Source: Hyphomonadaceae bacterium (lineage in GTDB: Bacteria > Pseudomonadota > Alphaproteobacteria > Caulobacterales > Hyphomonadaceae). From it: a DNA stretch of 64,000 nucleotides. Below are positions 19,589-31,563 of the stretch, piece by piece. Numbering within the stretch: position 1 is the first letter of the stretch; the number at the start of each line of letters is the position of its first letter. The stretch is taken from contig CANJIL010000005.1 of assembly GCA_947474455.1 (NCBI GenBank), forward strand, positions 50,743 through 114,742, in the 5' to 3' direction. The notes beneath the pieces are model-generated. The model saw nothing but the letters and a program-made list of their open reading frames with translations. It did no database searches and was not told the origin of the DNA. Made by a program: the position numbers and the translations under genes.

Positions 19589-20317
19589 TCAGGCTGAGGC
19601 CTTGTTCTTTGCTTCCACCGCGCTGCGCCAGCCGTAGAAGCCTGCGTGTACTTCATCCCAGGTCGGCAGCGCCTTCATTGTGTTGAGCCAGCGCGAGACA
19701 TTGGCCCAGGGGCGAAGGTCGTAGCCGATCAGCTCACCGGCTGAGACGATGCCCGATCCGAAATAGTCGGCGATGGTGATCTCGTTTCCGCAGATGAACG
19801 TCTTCGCGCCGATCCATGCATCAAGCGCCTTGAGCCGCCTGGCCGCGCGCGGTTCGTGCAGCGTGATGAATTGCTGCTGGGCGACGCCGGGCAGGCGGTA
19901 GTGCGAAAGGACGCGCGTGTAGACGAGGCCATAAACGTAGTCCCGCATCAGATAGGTGTTGAAGAAATCCATGACCTCGTTCACGCGCGCCCGGGCTTTC
20001 AGCTCCTTCGGGTAGGCAGGCGAATCGGTGAGGTCCGCGAGATATTTGAGGATGGCCGAGCTCTCGCTGAGCAGGAAACCGTCGTGCTCAAGCACGGGAA
20101 CGGCCTGGTTCGGATTTAGCCGCGTGTACCAGTCGCTGCGGTTCTCGTCGGAGAACAAATCGATCAGCTGGTAGTCCAGCGCGATGCCGTTCTCGGATGC
20201 AAATAGGATGACGGGGCGGCACGTCGTCGATGCGCGGTCGTAATGCAGCCGGAGAGCGCCCGGCGCCTTCCAAGGAGGAGGGGGGAGGATGTTTCTGGAA
20301 GGGGCCGGGGGAGTCAT
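19589..20317 (-). CDS. Glutathione S-transferase family protein
   Basis: A 242-residue cytosolic GST. The N-terminal thioredoxin-like domain begins after about 20 residues (LRLHYDRASTTCRPV) and includes the cis-Pro segment NPNQAVPVLEHDG and the Ser-rich gamma-glutamyl contact LLSESSAILKYL. The helical C-terminal domain has NEITIADYFGSG. It looks theta-like; the substrate is unknown. The Pro-rich first 17 residues are atypical and the ATG at 20315-20317 has no clear ribosome site, so the start is uncertain. It is divergent from a LysR regulator gene and may be that regulator's target. Confidence 0.88.
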   Translation of the reverse strand: MTPPAPSRNILPPPPWKAPGALRLHYDRASTTCRPVILFASENGIALDYQLIDLFSDENRSDWYTRLNPNQAVPVLEHDGFLLSESSAILKYLADLTDSPAYPKELKARARVNEVMDFFNTYLMRDYVYGLVYTRVLSHYRLPGVAQQQFITLHEPRAARRLKALDAWIGAKTFICGNEITIADYFGSGIVSAGELIGYDLRPWANVSRWLNTMKALPTWDEVHAGFYGWRSAVEAKNKASA

Positions 20318-20443
20318 GGGGAGGGATGCTCGTACGATTTGGCTTCGTCTTCTTGAGTAGTCTTCTTCTGCTTCGGCGGTGTCTTTGACATCTCATCCGT
20401 GCAGGTTGCGTATGGCTTGTCGCACCTTGGTACAATCCGAAGT

Positions 20444-20463
20444 ATTGCAGAGCGTTCTGCAAT
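20444..20463 (+). promoter_or_regulatory. Palindromic operator before the LysR gene
   Basis: ATTGCAGA-GCGT-TCTGCAAT is a perfect 8+8 inverted repeat in the 161 bases between the divergent GST and LysR starts, 15 bases before the LysR ATG. It contains the T-N11-A pattern bound by LysR proteins. A TACAAT at 20431-20436 with TTGCGT at 20406-20411 (19-base spacing) could be the LysR promoter, which the operator would overlap downstream, as in autorepression. Confidence 0.6.
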
Positions 20464-20478
20464 TTTGCATAAGGCTGC

Positions 20479-21393
20479 ATGTTCGAATGGAGCGACCTGA
20501 GGCATTTCCTGGCGGTGGCGAGAGGCGGCAGCACGTTGTCTGCGGCCAAGATTTTGGGCGTTAATCAGACGACGGTGGCCCGCAGGATTGTAGCCCTTGA
20601 AGAGGCGCTTGGCGAAAAGCTGTTCGAAAAGATGGCGGGTGGATACCGGCTGACCGAGATCGGCTCTGCGATGGTGCAGAACGCTGAGCGGGTCGAAATC
20701 GAGGTTGATGCGTTTGCGCGTGTGCTCGCCCAGCGCAGCCGGAAACTGCTCGGCATGATCCGCGTCACCACGAACGACGTGCTGGCTGATTGCCTGCTGA
20801 CGCCCTGGCTGCGGGAATTCACGCAGCGCTTTCCCGTCGTGCAGGTCGAAACGATCATCACGGACAAAAGGCTCGACATATCGCGCGGGGAAGCTGACAT
20901 CGCGTTGCGGGCGAACACGTCTAAGGGTTCGCCGCAGGGTGAGGGGGTGACCATGCGCCGGCTTGCGACCGGCAAGTGGGGCGTCTATGCATCCAAAAAA
21001 TACGCAGCGGAGTTTGGCGCGCCGGCCAATGCTGATGGGTTGGCGAAACATCCGATCATTGCGGGGGCCGGAGAACTTGCGCGGTTTGATCCGGCTTTCC
21101 TGAGAGAGGCCAAGGCGAAAGGCGCCGTGATCCGGCAGGCGTCGTCCTCGATCCTCAACATTGCGGGGGCGATCAGGTCAGGCCTCGGGGTTGGCGGCAT
21201 TCCCTGCATGCTGGGCGAACTCGACCCCGAGCTGCAGCTCTGCTTTCTCTTTGACGAGGGGGACTATGACCTCACGCTGATCACGCGCGAGGAGATGCGG
21301 AACCTGCCCCATGTGCGCGCCTTCAACGATTTCATCGCCTCGCGCACGGCGGCGCTGCGGCACATGATCGAAGGACGGGTGTCGACCAGATAG
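20479..21393 (+). CDS. LysR-family transcriptional regulator
   Basis: A 304-residue regulator. The winged helix-turn-helix is at about 1-62 (RHFLAVARGGSTLSAAKILG, then NQTTVARRIVALEEALG). A LysR substrate-binding domain follows, with DIALRANTSKG and LGVGGIPCMLGEL. Start ATG 20479. It is divergent from the GST gene, and a perfect palindrome lies just upstream. Classic LysR arrangements control both the regulator and the divergent gene, so the GST is the likely target; the effector is unknown. Confidence 0.92.
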   Translation: MFEWSDLRHFLAVARGGSTLSAAKILGVNQTTVARRIVALEEALGEKLFEKMAGGYRLTEIGSAMVQNAERVEIEVDAFARVLAQRSRKLLGMIRVTTNDVLADCLLTPWLREFTQRFPVVQVETIITDKRLDISRGEADIALRANTSKGSPQGEGVTMRRLATGKWGVYASKKYAAEFGAPANADGLAKHPIIAGAGELARFDPAFLREAKAKGAVIRQASSSILNIAGAIRSGLGVGGIPCMLGELDPELQLCFLFDEGDYDLTLITREEMRNLPHVRAFNDFIASRTAALRHMIEGRVSTR

Positions 21394-21398
21394 CGCGC

Positions 21399-22055
21399 CT
21401 AGAGGGTCCAAACGCGCGCTGTCTTCACGGGATGGTTCTCGATCTCCATCGATGTCTCGACCGAATACGCGGCAACCTGTCGAAAGGCCTCGCGTGGGAA
21501 ATAGGTGCGGCCGGGATCGCCGGCGAAGATCAATATGCCTGCGCCATGGGCCTGTTCGAGGAAGGCGCGGAACAGCCGCGCAGGCGTCTGTTCGTAGAAT
21601 ACGTCGGCGGCGAGGATGATGTCGCAGGCTGGCGGCGGCGCATCGAGCAGGTTGCCGGCGAGATAGCGGATCGCGACGGCGTTGAGCTCTGCATTGAGCG
21701 CGACAGCCGCCTCGCACATCGGGTCGATGTCGTTGGCTATGATCTCGGCCGCGCCTGCGAGTGCTGCGGCGATCGCGACCAGGCCGGATCCGGATGCGAG
21801 ATCAAGCACGCGCTTGCCGCGCACCAGTTCGGGGTGATCGAGAGTGTAGCGCGCCAGCGCCTGTCCGCCCGCCCAGGGGAAGGCCCAGAAGGGCGGGGCG
21901 ACGTTGGCTTCGGCCAGATCTCTCTCGGTCGCCTCCCAGATCGGCGTGAGCTCATCGGCCTGATGCATCCGGATGGGAAGCCCTGGCGCTTCGACAACCC
22001 GCGTGTTGGCGCGGATGAAGGCCTTGGCCTCTTCAAGCGTTGCGACGGCGCGCAC
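21399..22055 (-). CDS. ETFB lysine methyltransferase-like (METTL20 family)
   Basis: A 218-residue class I SAM methyltransferase. The sequence FWAFPWAGGQALARYTLDHP, the SAM motif VLDLASGSGLVAIAA, the acidic NDIDP and the post-motif ILAADVFYE match bacterial homologues of METTL20, which methylate lysines on the electron-transfer flavoprotein beta subunit. The assignment rests on these motifs and the length; no etfB is nearby to support it. The start is a GTG at 22053-22055, three bases after the pyk stop, so it is the second gene of a pyk operon. Confidence 0.75.
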   Translation of the reverse strand: MRAVATLEEAKAFIRANTRVVEAPGLPIRMHQADELTPIWEATERDLAEANVAPPFWAFPWAGGQALARYTLDHPELVRGKRVLDLASGSGLVAIAAALAGAAEIIANDIDPMCEAAVALNAELNAVAIRYLAGNLLDAPPPACDIILAADVFYEQTPARLFRAFLEQAHGAGILIFAGDPGRTYFPREAFRQVAAYSVETSMEIENHPVKTARVWTL

Positions 22056-22058
22056 GGA

Positions 22059-23468
22059 TCACTTTCGTTCGACGACCTTGATCGTGTCTGTCGAATTGTC
22101 GCTGGCATAGGGGTAACCGGCGGTGATGACGAAGCGTTTGATGGCGCCGGCGGCTTCGTGGCGGTTCACGGCTCCGAGGATGTCGTCGAAACTCTTCGGC
22201 TCTTGCGGCTCCACGTCGGCATTGACGCCCCACACGAGCGAGAGCTTGCGTGCGGTGCGCAGGCTGGGCGTGAGGGCGTGGATAGGCTGTTTTGGCCGTG
22301 TGGCGGAGACGCGCTGAGCGGAGGAGCCCGAGCGCGTGAAGACGACCAGCGGGCAATCGAGATCATCCGCGAGCTTGGCGGCGGCCCGGGCGCAGGCGTC
22401 GGCCGTGGTCGGCGGCGCGGTCCACGGCGCAGCCTGCGCGGAGGGGTTGGCGTCACGGTCGGCTTCGATGGCGCGGATGATGCGGTCCATGATGGCGACG
22501 GCGGCGGTGGGATGGCGGCCCACGGCGCTTTCGGCGGAAAGCATCACGGCGTCGGCGCCCTGATAGACGGCGGTCGCGACGTCGTTGGCTTCGGCGCGGG
22601 TGGGGACCAGGGCTTCGATCATCGATTCGAGCATGTGGGTTGCGACGATCACCGGCTTGCCGTGGGCGCGGGCGACGCGGACGATGCGGCGTTGCGCGAT
22701 CGGCACCTGTTCGGGCGAGAGTTCGACGCCGAGATCGCCGCGAGCGACCATGACGGCGTCTGACAGCGCGACGATGTTCTCGAGTTCGTCGAGCGCTGCG
22801 GGCTTCTCGATCTTGGAGATGAGCGGCACATTGGCGCCGAAGGTTTCGCGGGCCATGGTGAGGTCGGCGGCGCGCTGCACGAAGGAGAGCGCGATGTAGT
22901 CGACGCCCTGGCTCAGCGCGAACATGCCGTCGGCAATGTCTTTCTCGGTGAGTGCGGGGATCGGGATCGGGCGGTTTGGAACGGCGATGCCCTTGCGGCT
23001 CATGATGCGGCCGGGCGCGACGGGGCGTGCGATGCGGTCTAAGCCGTCGACCTTCACTATGATCAGCATCATCTTGCCGTCATCGATGAGCAGGCGGTCG
23101 CCGAGCTGGAGCGAGGCGACGAGTTCGGGATGCGGGATCGGGATGATCTCGGGATTGTCCGACGATTTGGCGGCGATGAGGCGGAGTTCGGAGGACATGC
23201 GGACTTCGCTCTGCCCGTTGGGCAGGTCGCCGACGCGGAGCTTGGGGCCCTGTAGGTCAGCCAGCAGCGCGATGGGATGGCCGTGGGCCTTCTCCGCTTC
23301 GCGCGCGGCGGCGATGCGGGCGGCATGCTGGGCATGATCGCCATGAGAGAAGTTCAGGCGGAACATGTTGACGCCGGAGCGGAGCAGCTCCTCCATCTTC
23401 AGCGCGCCGTCGCTGGCGGGCCCCAGCGTGGCGAGGATCTTGGTGCGGCGGCGGATGGACGGCGTCAT
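22059..23468 (-). CDS. pyk: Pyruvate kinase
   Basis: This glycolytic enzyme makes pyruvate and ATP from phosphoenolpyruvate. It has 469 residues with the N-terminal TKILATLGPAS, the NFSHGDH segment, LQGPKLRVG, a B domain, the active-site Lys region ISKIEKPAALDELENI, the metal/PEP-binding MVARGDLGVE and the C-terminal allosteric domain. Start ATG at 23466-23468. The methyltransferase gene follows after three bases. It is divergent from the atp operon with 333 bases between. Confidence 0.97.
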   Translation of the reverse strand: MTPSIRRRTKILATLGPASDGALKMEELLRSGVNMFRLNFSHGDHAQHAARIAAAREAEKAHGHPIALLADLQGPKLRVGDLPNGQSEVRMSSELRLIAAKSSDNPEIIPIPHPELVASLQLGDRLLIDDGKMMLIIVKVDGLDRIARPVAPGRIMSRKGIAVPNRPIPIPALTEKDIADGMFALSQGVDYIALSFVQRAADLTMARETFGANVPLISKIEKPAALDELENIVALSDAVMVARGDLGVELSPEQVPIAQRRIVRVARAHGKPVIVATHMLESMIEALVPTRAEANDVATAVYQGADAVMLSAESAVGRHPTAAVAIMDRIIRAIEADRDANPSAQAAPWTAPPTTADACARAAAKLADDLDCPLVVFTRSGSSAQRVSATRPKQPIHALTPSLRTARKLSLVWGVNADVEPQEPKSFDDILGAVNRHEAAGAIKRFVITAGYPYASDNSTDTIKVVERK

Positions 23469-23801
23469 GGGAGCCCTTTCGATTCGGGCGGACCATATCA
23501 GGTTGGGGCTGGGGCTCTATCCACACCCTGCCGCCGCGAGCGCAGCGTGTGCGCAGGGATTGCAACACAGGCCTTGGCCAGACACAGGATGTGAGGGAAC
23601 GGAGCGGCCCCCAGCGCCGCGACGAAACGCCCGTGTTTGCTGGCGAAATTCCCAATGTCCTTGTGTTGTCACACGGCGCCCCCGCGTGCTAGCAACCCGC
23701 GCGACGGACGACCCGGGCGCCACCCGTTATCTATGTGGCTGATTTACATCAATTTTTGTCTCGATCCGGTGCGGGGGATTCGGGACGCTGGGGCTAGTAA
23801 T
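23469..23801. other. Divergent promoter region between pyk and atpH
   Basis: There is no convincing gene in these 333 bases. The region carries a likely atp promoter (23666-23693, listed separately) and, presumably, the pyk promoter on the other strand, which I could not place. A frame continuous with atpH extends back to 23637 but has no protein-like character upstream of about 23769. The stretch 23740-23770 is comparatively AT-rich (GATTTACATCAATTTTTGTC) within an otherwise GC-rich context. Confidence 0.4.
23666..23693 (+). promoter_or_regulatory. Candidate promoter of the atp operon
   Basis: TTGTCA (23666-23671) and GCTAGC (23688-23693) are separated by 16 bases. The right-hand element resembles the GCTANAWC-type -10 sequence described for Caulobacter housekeeping promoters. 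It lies about 110 bases before the proposed atpH start. It is a pattern match only. Confidence 0.4.
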
Positions 23802-24362
23802 TTGGCCGGTTCACGGATCACTGCGGTAAGCGAAGCTGCCCAGCGCTATGCGGGTGCTGTGTTCGACCTTGCGGTTACGTCGGGGGACGTCGACGCGGTC
23901 GACAACGGATTGACGGCGCTGGCGAAAACGATCGAGGGCGACAAGACGCTGTCGAGCGTCCTGCGCTCGCCGCTGCACAAGTCGGAAGAGAAAGCCGCCG
24001 TGCTGGCGATACTGGGCGACAGGCTGGGCCTGCCGGACCTGGCCAAGCGCTTTGTCGGCGTGGCCGCGCTCAACCGCCGCGCGGGCGACATTCCCGGTAT
24101 GGCCGCGGCATTCGCCGAGAAGGCAGCCAAGCATCGCGGATCGAGCCGTGTCGTGGCGCGCGTTGCCAGGCCGATCACCAAGGAACAGACGCTGGATATC
24201 GAAAGCGCCATCTCGAAGTCGCTCGGCCGCACCGTGTCGGTCGACGTCGAAGTCGATCCGGCGCTGATCGGCGGGCTGCAACTCAAGATTGGGTCGAAGC
24301 TGGTGGACAGCTCGATCCGCACGAAACTGAACAACCTGACGAACCTCATGAAGGGGGCCTAG
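23802..24362 (+). CDS. atpH: ATP synthase F1 delta subunit
   Basis: The delta subunit links the F1 head to the stator b subunits of the F0F1 ATP synthase. Family features are the N-terminal [13 protein letters not shown] helix and the C-terminal domain with [21 protein letters not shown] chose the TTG at 23802 ([10 protein letters not shown]) because it matches the family N-terminus and gives 186 residues, a normal length; a GTG at 23769 is possible. The ribosome site is weak. It is the first gene of atpH-A-G-D, and the atpA start lies four bases after its stop. Confidence 0.9.
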   Translation: MAGSRITAVSEAAQRYAGAVFDLAVTSGDVDAVDNGLTALAKTIEGDKTLSSVLRSPLHKSEEKAAVLAILGDRLGLPDLAKRFVGVAALNRRAGDIPGMAAAFAEKAAKHRGSSRVVARVARPITKEQTLDIESAISKSLGRTVSVDVEVDPALIGGLQLKIGSKLVDSSIRTKLNNLTNLMKGA

Positions 24363-24366
24363 CCTC

Positions 24367-25917
<1,551 letters not shown>

Positions 25918-25949
25918 CCCCGCACAAGTCTGAGGATCAGGCATAGCCC

Positions 25950-28300
<2,351 letters not shown>

Positions 28301-28327
28301 TCTTCACGATCAAACTGAAGTTTGGAG

Positions 28328-28362
28328 CAGGCGCGGGCGATGTCCGCGCCTGTTTTCGTTTT
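28328..28362 (+). terminator. Intrinsic terminator directly after atpD
   Basis: CAGGCGCGG (28328-28336) pairs perfectly with CCGCGCCTG (28344-28352) over a seven-base loop, followed at once by TTTTCGTTTT. This is a textbook rho-independent terminator 27 bases beyond the atpD stop. It should end most atpHAGD transcripts before atpC. Confidence 0.85.
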
Positions 28363-28424
28363 GCGGTATGCGCTTGTGTCGTCGCTCCCCTCCTGTAGCT
28401 TTGGAGGCTGGTGGAGGGACGGAC

Positions 28425-28976
28425 ATGAATCGTGCGATCTCGGTATCGGTCTCGGCGTTGCTGTTTGCAGCCTGTGCGACGGCCGAACCTCCTCCGCAAC
28501 TGCCGTTCGGCTTGAGCTCCGGGGACGTGGCGACCGGCTTCATCATGGCGGTCGAAAGCTGCACGCAGGCCGCCGAGACTGGCAGGACGATTGGGCAGCT
28601 CTCAAGCTACAGAATCATACCTGACACCACCCGCGGCGCGGCGAGAGCGCCGAAGCCCGGCTCCAAGGCGTGGGCGCCCAGCCTTGGCATGGGGGTCGTT
28701 GAGATCGAAGAGGGGCCGGGTGAGTGCGATGTTTCCGCCTATGGCGCGGTTGTCGAAAACACCTTGAACGTCGTTGCCGCCGGCCTGCGCGAGAAAGGCT
28801 ATGCCTTGCAGCCCGCGCAGCCAGCTCCGCCCAAGTCCTTTTTCCACGATCTCACCACCAAGACCGCCAATGGCCGCACCGTGAAGGTGATCCTGATGGG
28901 CAATGAGCCCAGCGGGGCTGCAGGCGCGTCGCCTTTCAGCACGCTGATGGCGCACGTCATGGTGGCGGCGCCCTGA
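28425..28976 (+). CDS. Lipoprotein between atpD and atpC (paralogue A)
   Basis: A 183-residue predicted lipoprotein. Start ATG 28425 after GGAGGGACGGAC, signal ending in LLFAAC. The mature part has a Cys in AVESCTQAAETG, another in GECDVSAYGAVVENTLN, and a C-terminal beta-rich stretch TVKVILMGNEPSG. The next gene shows the same pattern (Cys, then a (G)xCxVSxYG block, then a KV/MVQL..G.EP block), so the two are tandem paralogues. I do not recognise the family. It sits just after the atpD terminator and so probably has its own promoter. Confidence 0.75.
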   Translation: MNRAISVSVSALLFAACATAEPPPQLPFGLSSGDVATGFIMAVESCTQAAETGRTIGQLSSYRIIPDTTRGAARAPKPGSKAWAPSLGMGVVEIEEGPGECDVSAYGAVVENTLNVVAAGLREKGYALQPAQPAPPKSFFHDLTTKTANGRTVKVILMGNEPSGAAGASPFSTLMAHVMVAAP

Positions 28977-29047
28977 CGGCGGTGCGTGTCCCGCTGGCGG
29001 CGCGCCTCACGGGCGGTTAGGTTGGGTCCATCCTCGGGAGGGGTGCG

Positions 29048-29596
29048 ATGAGAGCCGTCTCGGCCGTTGTTTTCACATTGCTGATCGCAGCGCCCGCCCA
29101 CGCCCAGCGGGCGGCGGTGTCTGCGGATCTGTCGCCGGAAGTGGCAGGGCAGGTGTTTCAGCGGGCGGTTGTGGATGCGTGCATTCCCGCGGTGATTGGG
29201 ATCGGCGTGAGCGGGCTTTCGGCGGCGCAGCGCGGCAGGCTGCAGCCGACGAATGACGCCGAGACGCGCAAGCAGGCGGGCGCGGCGCCCGACGAGACGG
29301 TGTGGGATGTGATGGACGGCAAGGGCGTCGTCACTGTGCGTGAGAAGGCGGGGCGCTGTGTTGTGTCCGTCTACGGCCCTTCGGCAGCAGCGACTATCCA
29401 GGGCGTTGCGCAGAGCCTTGCGGGTTCATCCGGGTTCGAGCGCCTGGCGAGTGCGCCGCCGGGGCTCGGGCAGACGCTGACGATGACGGCGGGCGGGCGG
29501 CGCTTGATGGTGCAACTGGCCGGATCAGAGCCTGGGATGGCGGGACACCAGTCGCGCTTCAGCGTGGTGACGGCGACGGTGTTCGTCGCGCAGTAG
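29048..29596 (+). CDS. Secreted protein between atpD and atpC (paralogue B)
   Basis: A 182-residue protein with a classical signal peptide (VVFTLLIAAPAHAQ, cleavage after AHA). Start ATG 29048 behind a strong GGGAGG. It aligns by eye with the preceding lipoprotein: VVDACIPAVIG with AVESCTQAAET, GRCVVSVYGPSAAATIQ with GECDVSAYGAVVENTLN, and LMVQLAGSEP with VKVILMGNEP. It is periplasmic rather than lipid-anchored. The function is unknown. Codon use is slightly richer in GCG/GGG than the atp genes. Confidence 0.75.
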   Translation: MRAVSAVVFTLLIAAPAHAQRAAVSADLSPEVAGQVFQRAVVDACIPAVIGIGVSGLSAAQRGRLQPTNDAETRKQAGAAPDETVWDVMDGKGVVTVREKAGRCVVSVYGPSAAATIQGVAQSLAGSSGFERLASAPPGLGQTLTMTAGGRRLMVQLAGSEPGMAGHQSRFSVVTATVFVAQ

Positions 29597-29621
29597 AATT
29601 GTGTGAGCGCGCAGACAGCGC

Positions 29622-30572
29622 ATGAGCAACACGATCATGATCCTGGCCTGGGCCGGAGCGCTGCTCTGGCCGGCGGCGTTTGCTTTCTGGATGTGGCGCG
29701 GGATCAAGACCGGGCGCGGGCCGGGATGGCTCAGCTGGTTGGCGATCTTCCTGGTGACGGCGGCGTGGGGCCTGGGCGTGCGCGCCTTCCTGTGGGAGCC
29801 GGAGACGCTGATCGTGCGGCGGGTGGAGGTGGTGAGCCCGATGTGGAAGGGCGAGCCGCTGCGCCTGGGCGTGATCTCCGACATTCATGGGGCAGGGCCG
29901 CACATGAGCGTAGGGCGGTTGGGGGCCATTATCGAGCAGATGAATTCGGAGCGGCCGGACGTCGTGCTGCTGCTGGGCGACTTCGTGGCGGGTTATGAGC
30001 CGATGGCAGACCGCAACGCGGGGGACAATGCGGCGGTGATGGAGACGCTGGCGCAGCTGGCGCAGCTGCGCGCACCGCTGGGCGTGTGGTCCGTCATGGG
30101 CAATAATGACTGGTGGTATGATGGCGCAGCGATCGAGCGGGGGCTGCAGGGCGCCGGCGTGAAGGTGCTGGAGAATGCGCGGGTTCGCATCGAGCGGGCG
30201 GGCGGGGCGTTCTGGCTGGGCGGATTGGCGGATTATGAGTCGACGCGGGCCCAGCCGTCCTACGGGCAGACGCTGGATGATCTGCCGGATGGCGATCCGG
30301 TGATCGTCATGTCGCATTGGCCGGACGTGTTTGCGACGGCGCCGGACAGGGTGGCGATCACGTTCGCCGGGCATACGCACTGTGGTCAGGTAAACCTGCC
30401 GCTCTTCGGGCGGCTGATGCATGCCTCGCCAGGGTCCGAAAAATGGCCGTGCGGGCTCTACACCGAGGGGGGGCGCAAGCTTTACGTGACCGGCGGGGTG
30501 GGGGGGTCGATCATCCCGGTCAGGTTCCTGCAGCCGCCGGAAATCGGGGTGGTAACCCTCAGGCGGGATTAG
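29622..30572 (+). CDS. Metallophosphoesterase, membrane-anchored
   Basis: A 316-residue calcineurin-like phosphoesterase. Two N-terminal hydrophobic segments (about 3-24 and 32-48) anchor it in the inner membrane. The metal-binding motifs follow in order: LGVISDIHG, LLLGDFVAG, MGNNDWW, VMSHWPD and AGHTHCGQ. The layout matches YaeI/YkuE-type enzymes that hydrolyse phosphoesters such as UDP-sugar lipids. The usual GNHD is GNND here, so the metal-ligand Asn remains but the general-acid His is replaced. Start ATG 29622. It lies 65 bases before atpC and may drive its transcription. Confidence 0.88.
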   Translation: MSNTIMILAWAGALLWPAAFAFWMWRGIKTGRGPGWLSWLAIFLVTAAWGLGVRAFLWEPETLIVRRVEVVSPMWKGEPLRLGVISDIHGAGPHMSVGRLGAIIEQMNSERPDVVLLLGDFVAGYEPMADRNAGDNAAVMETLAQLAQLRAPLGVWSVMGNNDWWYDGAAIERGLQGAGVKVLENARVRIERAGGAFWLGGLADYESTRAQPSYGQTLDDLPDGDPVIVMSHWPDVFATAPDRVAITFAGHTHCGQVNLPLFGRLMHASPGSEKWPCGLYTEGGRKLYVTGGVGGSIIPVRFLQPPEIGVVTLRRD

Positions 30573-30637
30573 CCATTTCGCCGCCTTTACAGGGGTTTCA
30601 GGCCTGATAGACCGGCGCGCAGCAGAGGGTTGCTCTT

Positions 30638-31048
30638 ATGGCCGACACGCTCAATTTCTCGCTGGTTTCGCCCGAGCGCGAGCTGTTCTCGGGCGAAGTG
30701 AACCAGGTCGATGCTCCCGGCGTCGAAGGCGAGTTCGGCGTGCTGCCGAAACATGCGCCGTTCATGACCGTGCTGAAGCCGGGTCTGGTCCGCATCCACG
30801 AAGCCTCTGGCGTGACGCCTGTGTTCGTGCGCGGCGGCTTTGCCGACGTGACGCCGGCGGGGCTGACCATCCTAGCCGAAGAAGCCGTGCGGCTGTCGGA
30901 TGTGGATGCCGGCGCACTCGAGGCTGAGATCGCCAAGGTGAAGTCGGACGCTAACGATCCGGGCGACGAGACCCGCCGCAAGCGCTCGGTCGAGCGTCTT
31001 GTCTATCTGGAGGCTCTGCGCGCAGCGCTCGGCTCAACGGCGCACTAG
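30638..31048 (+). CDS. atpC: ATP synthase F1 epsilon subunit
   Basis: The epsilon subunit is a rotor component and inhibitor of ATP hydrolysis. The 136-residue protein begins with the beta sandwich LNFSLVSPERELFSGEV and includes GEFGVLPKHAPFMTVLKPG, which is diagnostic. The C-terminal helical part is shortish. Start ATG 30638 after an AGAGG element. It is separated from atpD by 2.3 kb, a terminator and three unrelated genes. Its end overlaps the convergent rppH by four bases. Confidence 0.95.
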   Translation: MADTLNFSLVSPERELFSGEVNQVDAPGVEGEFGVLPKHAPFMTVLKPGLVRIHEASGVTPVFVRGGFADVTPAGLTILAEEAVRLSDVDAGALEAEIAKVKSDANDPGDETRRKRSVERLVYLEALRAALGSTAH

Positions 31049-31563
31049 ACTGGCGCTGTCCACTTCGCGAAGCGTTTGGCGACCTCTTCGTAGACTGCGG
31101 CCTTGAACGGGATGACCAGTCCCGGCGCGTCTTCGAGCGTTGTCCATCTCCAGGCGTCGAATTCGGGCGTGTGTTCGTCGAGGCGGAAGTCGGTGTCCGA
31201 GCCGGTGAAGCGGTAGGCGAACCATTTCTGGCGCTGGCCGAAATAGGGGCCGCTGAGCCGGGCTTTCAGGGGGGGCGGGAAGTCGTAATAGAGCCAGGGT
31301 TCCAGCTCTTCGAGCAGTTCGATCTGCTTCGGATTGATGCCGGTTTCCTCGCCGAGTTCGCGCATGGCGGCAGTGGCCGGCGTCTCGCCGCGGTCGATGC
31401 CGCCTTGCGGCATCTGCCAGGCATAGTGCGCATCGTCCTTGCGCGTGCCTGCGCGGCGGCCGAGCCAGAGAAGGCCCTTCTTCGAGAAGATGGCGAGGCC
31501 GACATTGGGCCGGTACAGCGAAGGATCGCGCCCGCCCTGTTCAGGCAGGGCGTTGTAGGTCAC
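31045..31563 (-). CDS. rppH: RNA pyrophosphohydrolase (Nudix)
   Basis: RppH removes pyrophosphate from the 5' end of mRNA and triggers decay. The 172-residue product has the Nudix box GGIDRGETPATAAMRELGEE with the following TG(I), preceded by YRPNVGLAIFS and WQMPQGG, all typical of RppH rather than other Nudix enzymes. The start is a GTG at 31561-31563 that overlaps the stop of the upstream deacetylase gene (GTGA), indicating coupled translation. It is the last gene of the leftward block that begins at rplU, 25 kb away, and is cut off from it by islands and terminators. Confidence 0.95.
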   Translation of the reverse strand: MTYNALPEQGGRDPSLYRPNVGLAIFSKKGLLWLGRRAGTRKDDAHYAWQMPQGGIDRGETPATAAMRELGEETGINPKQIELLEELEPWLYYDFPPPLKARLSGPYFGQRQKWFAYRFTGSDTDFRLDEHTPEFDAWRWTTLEDAPGLVIPFKAAVYEEVAKRFAKWTAPV

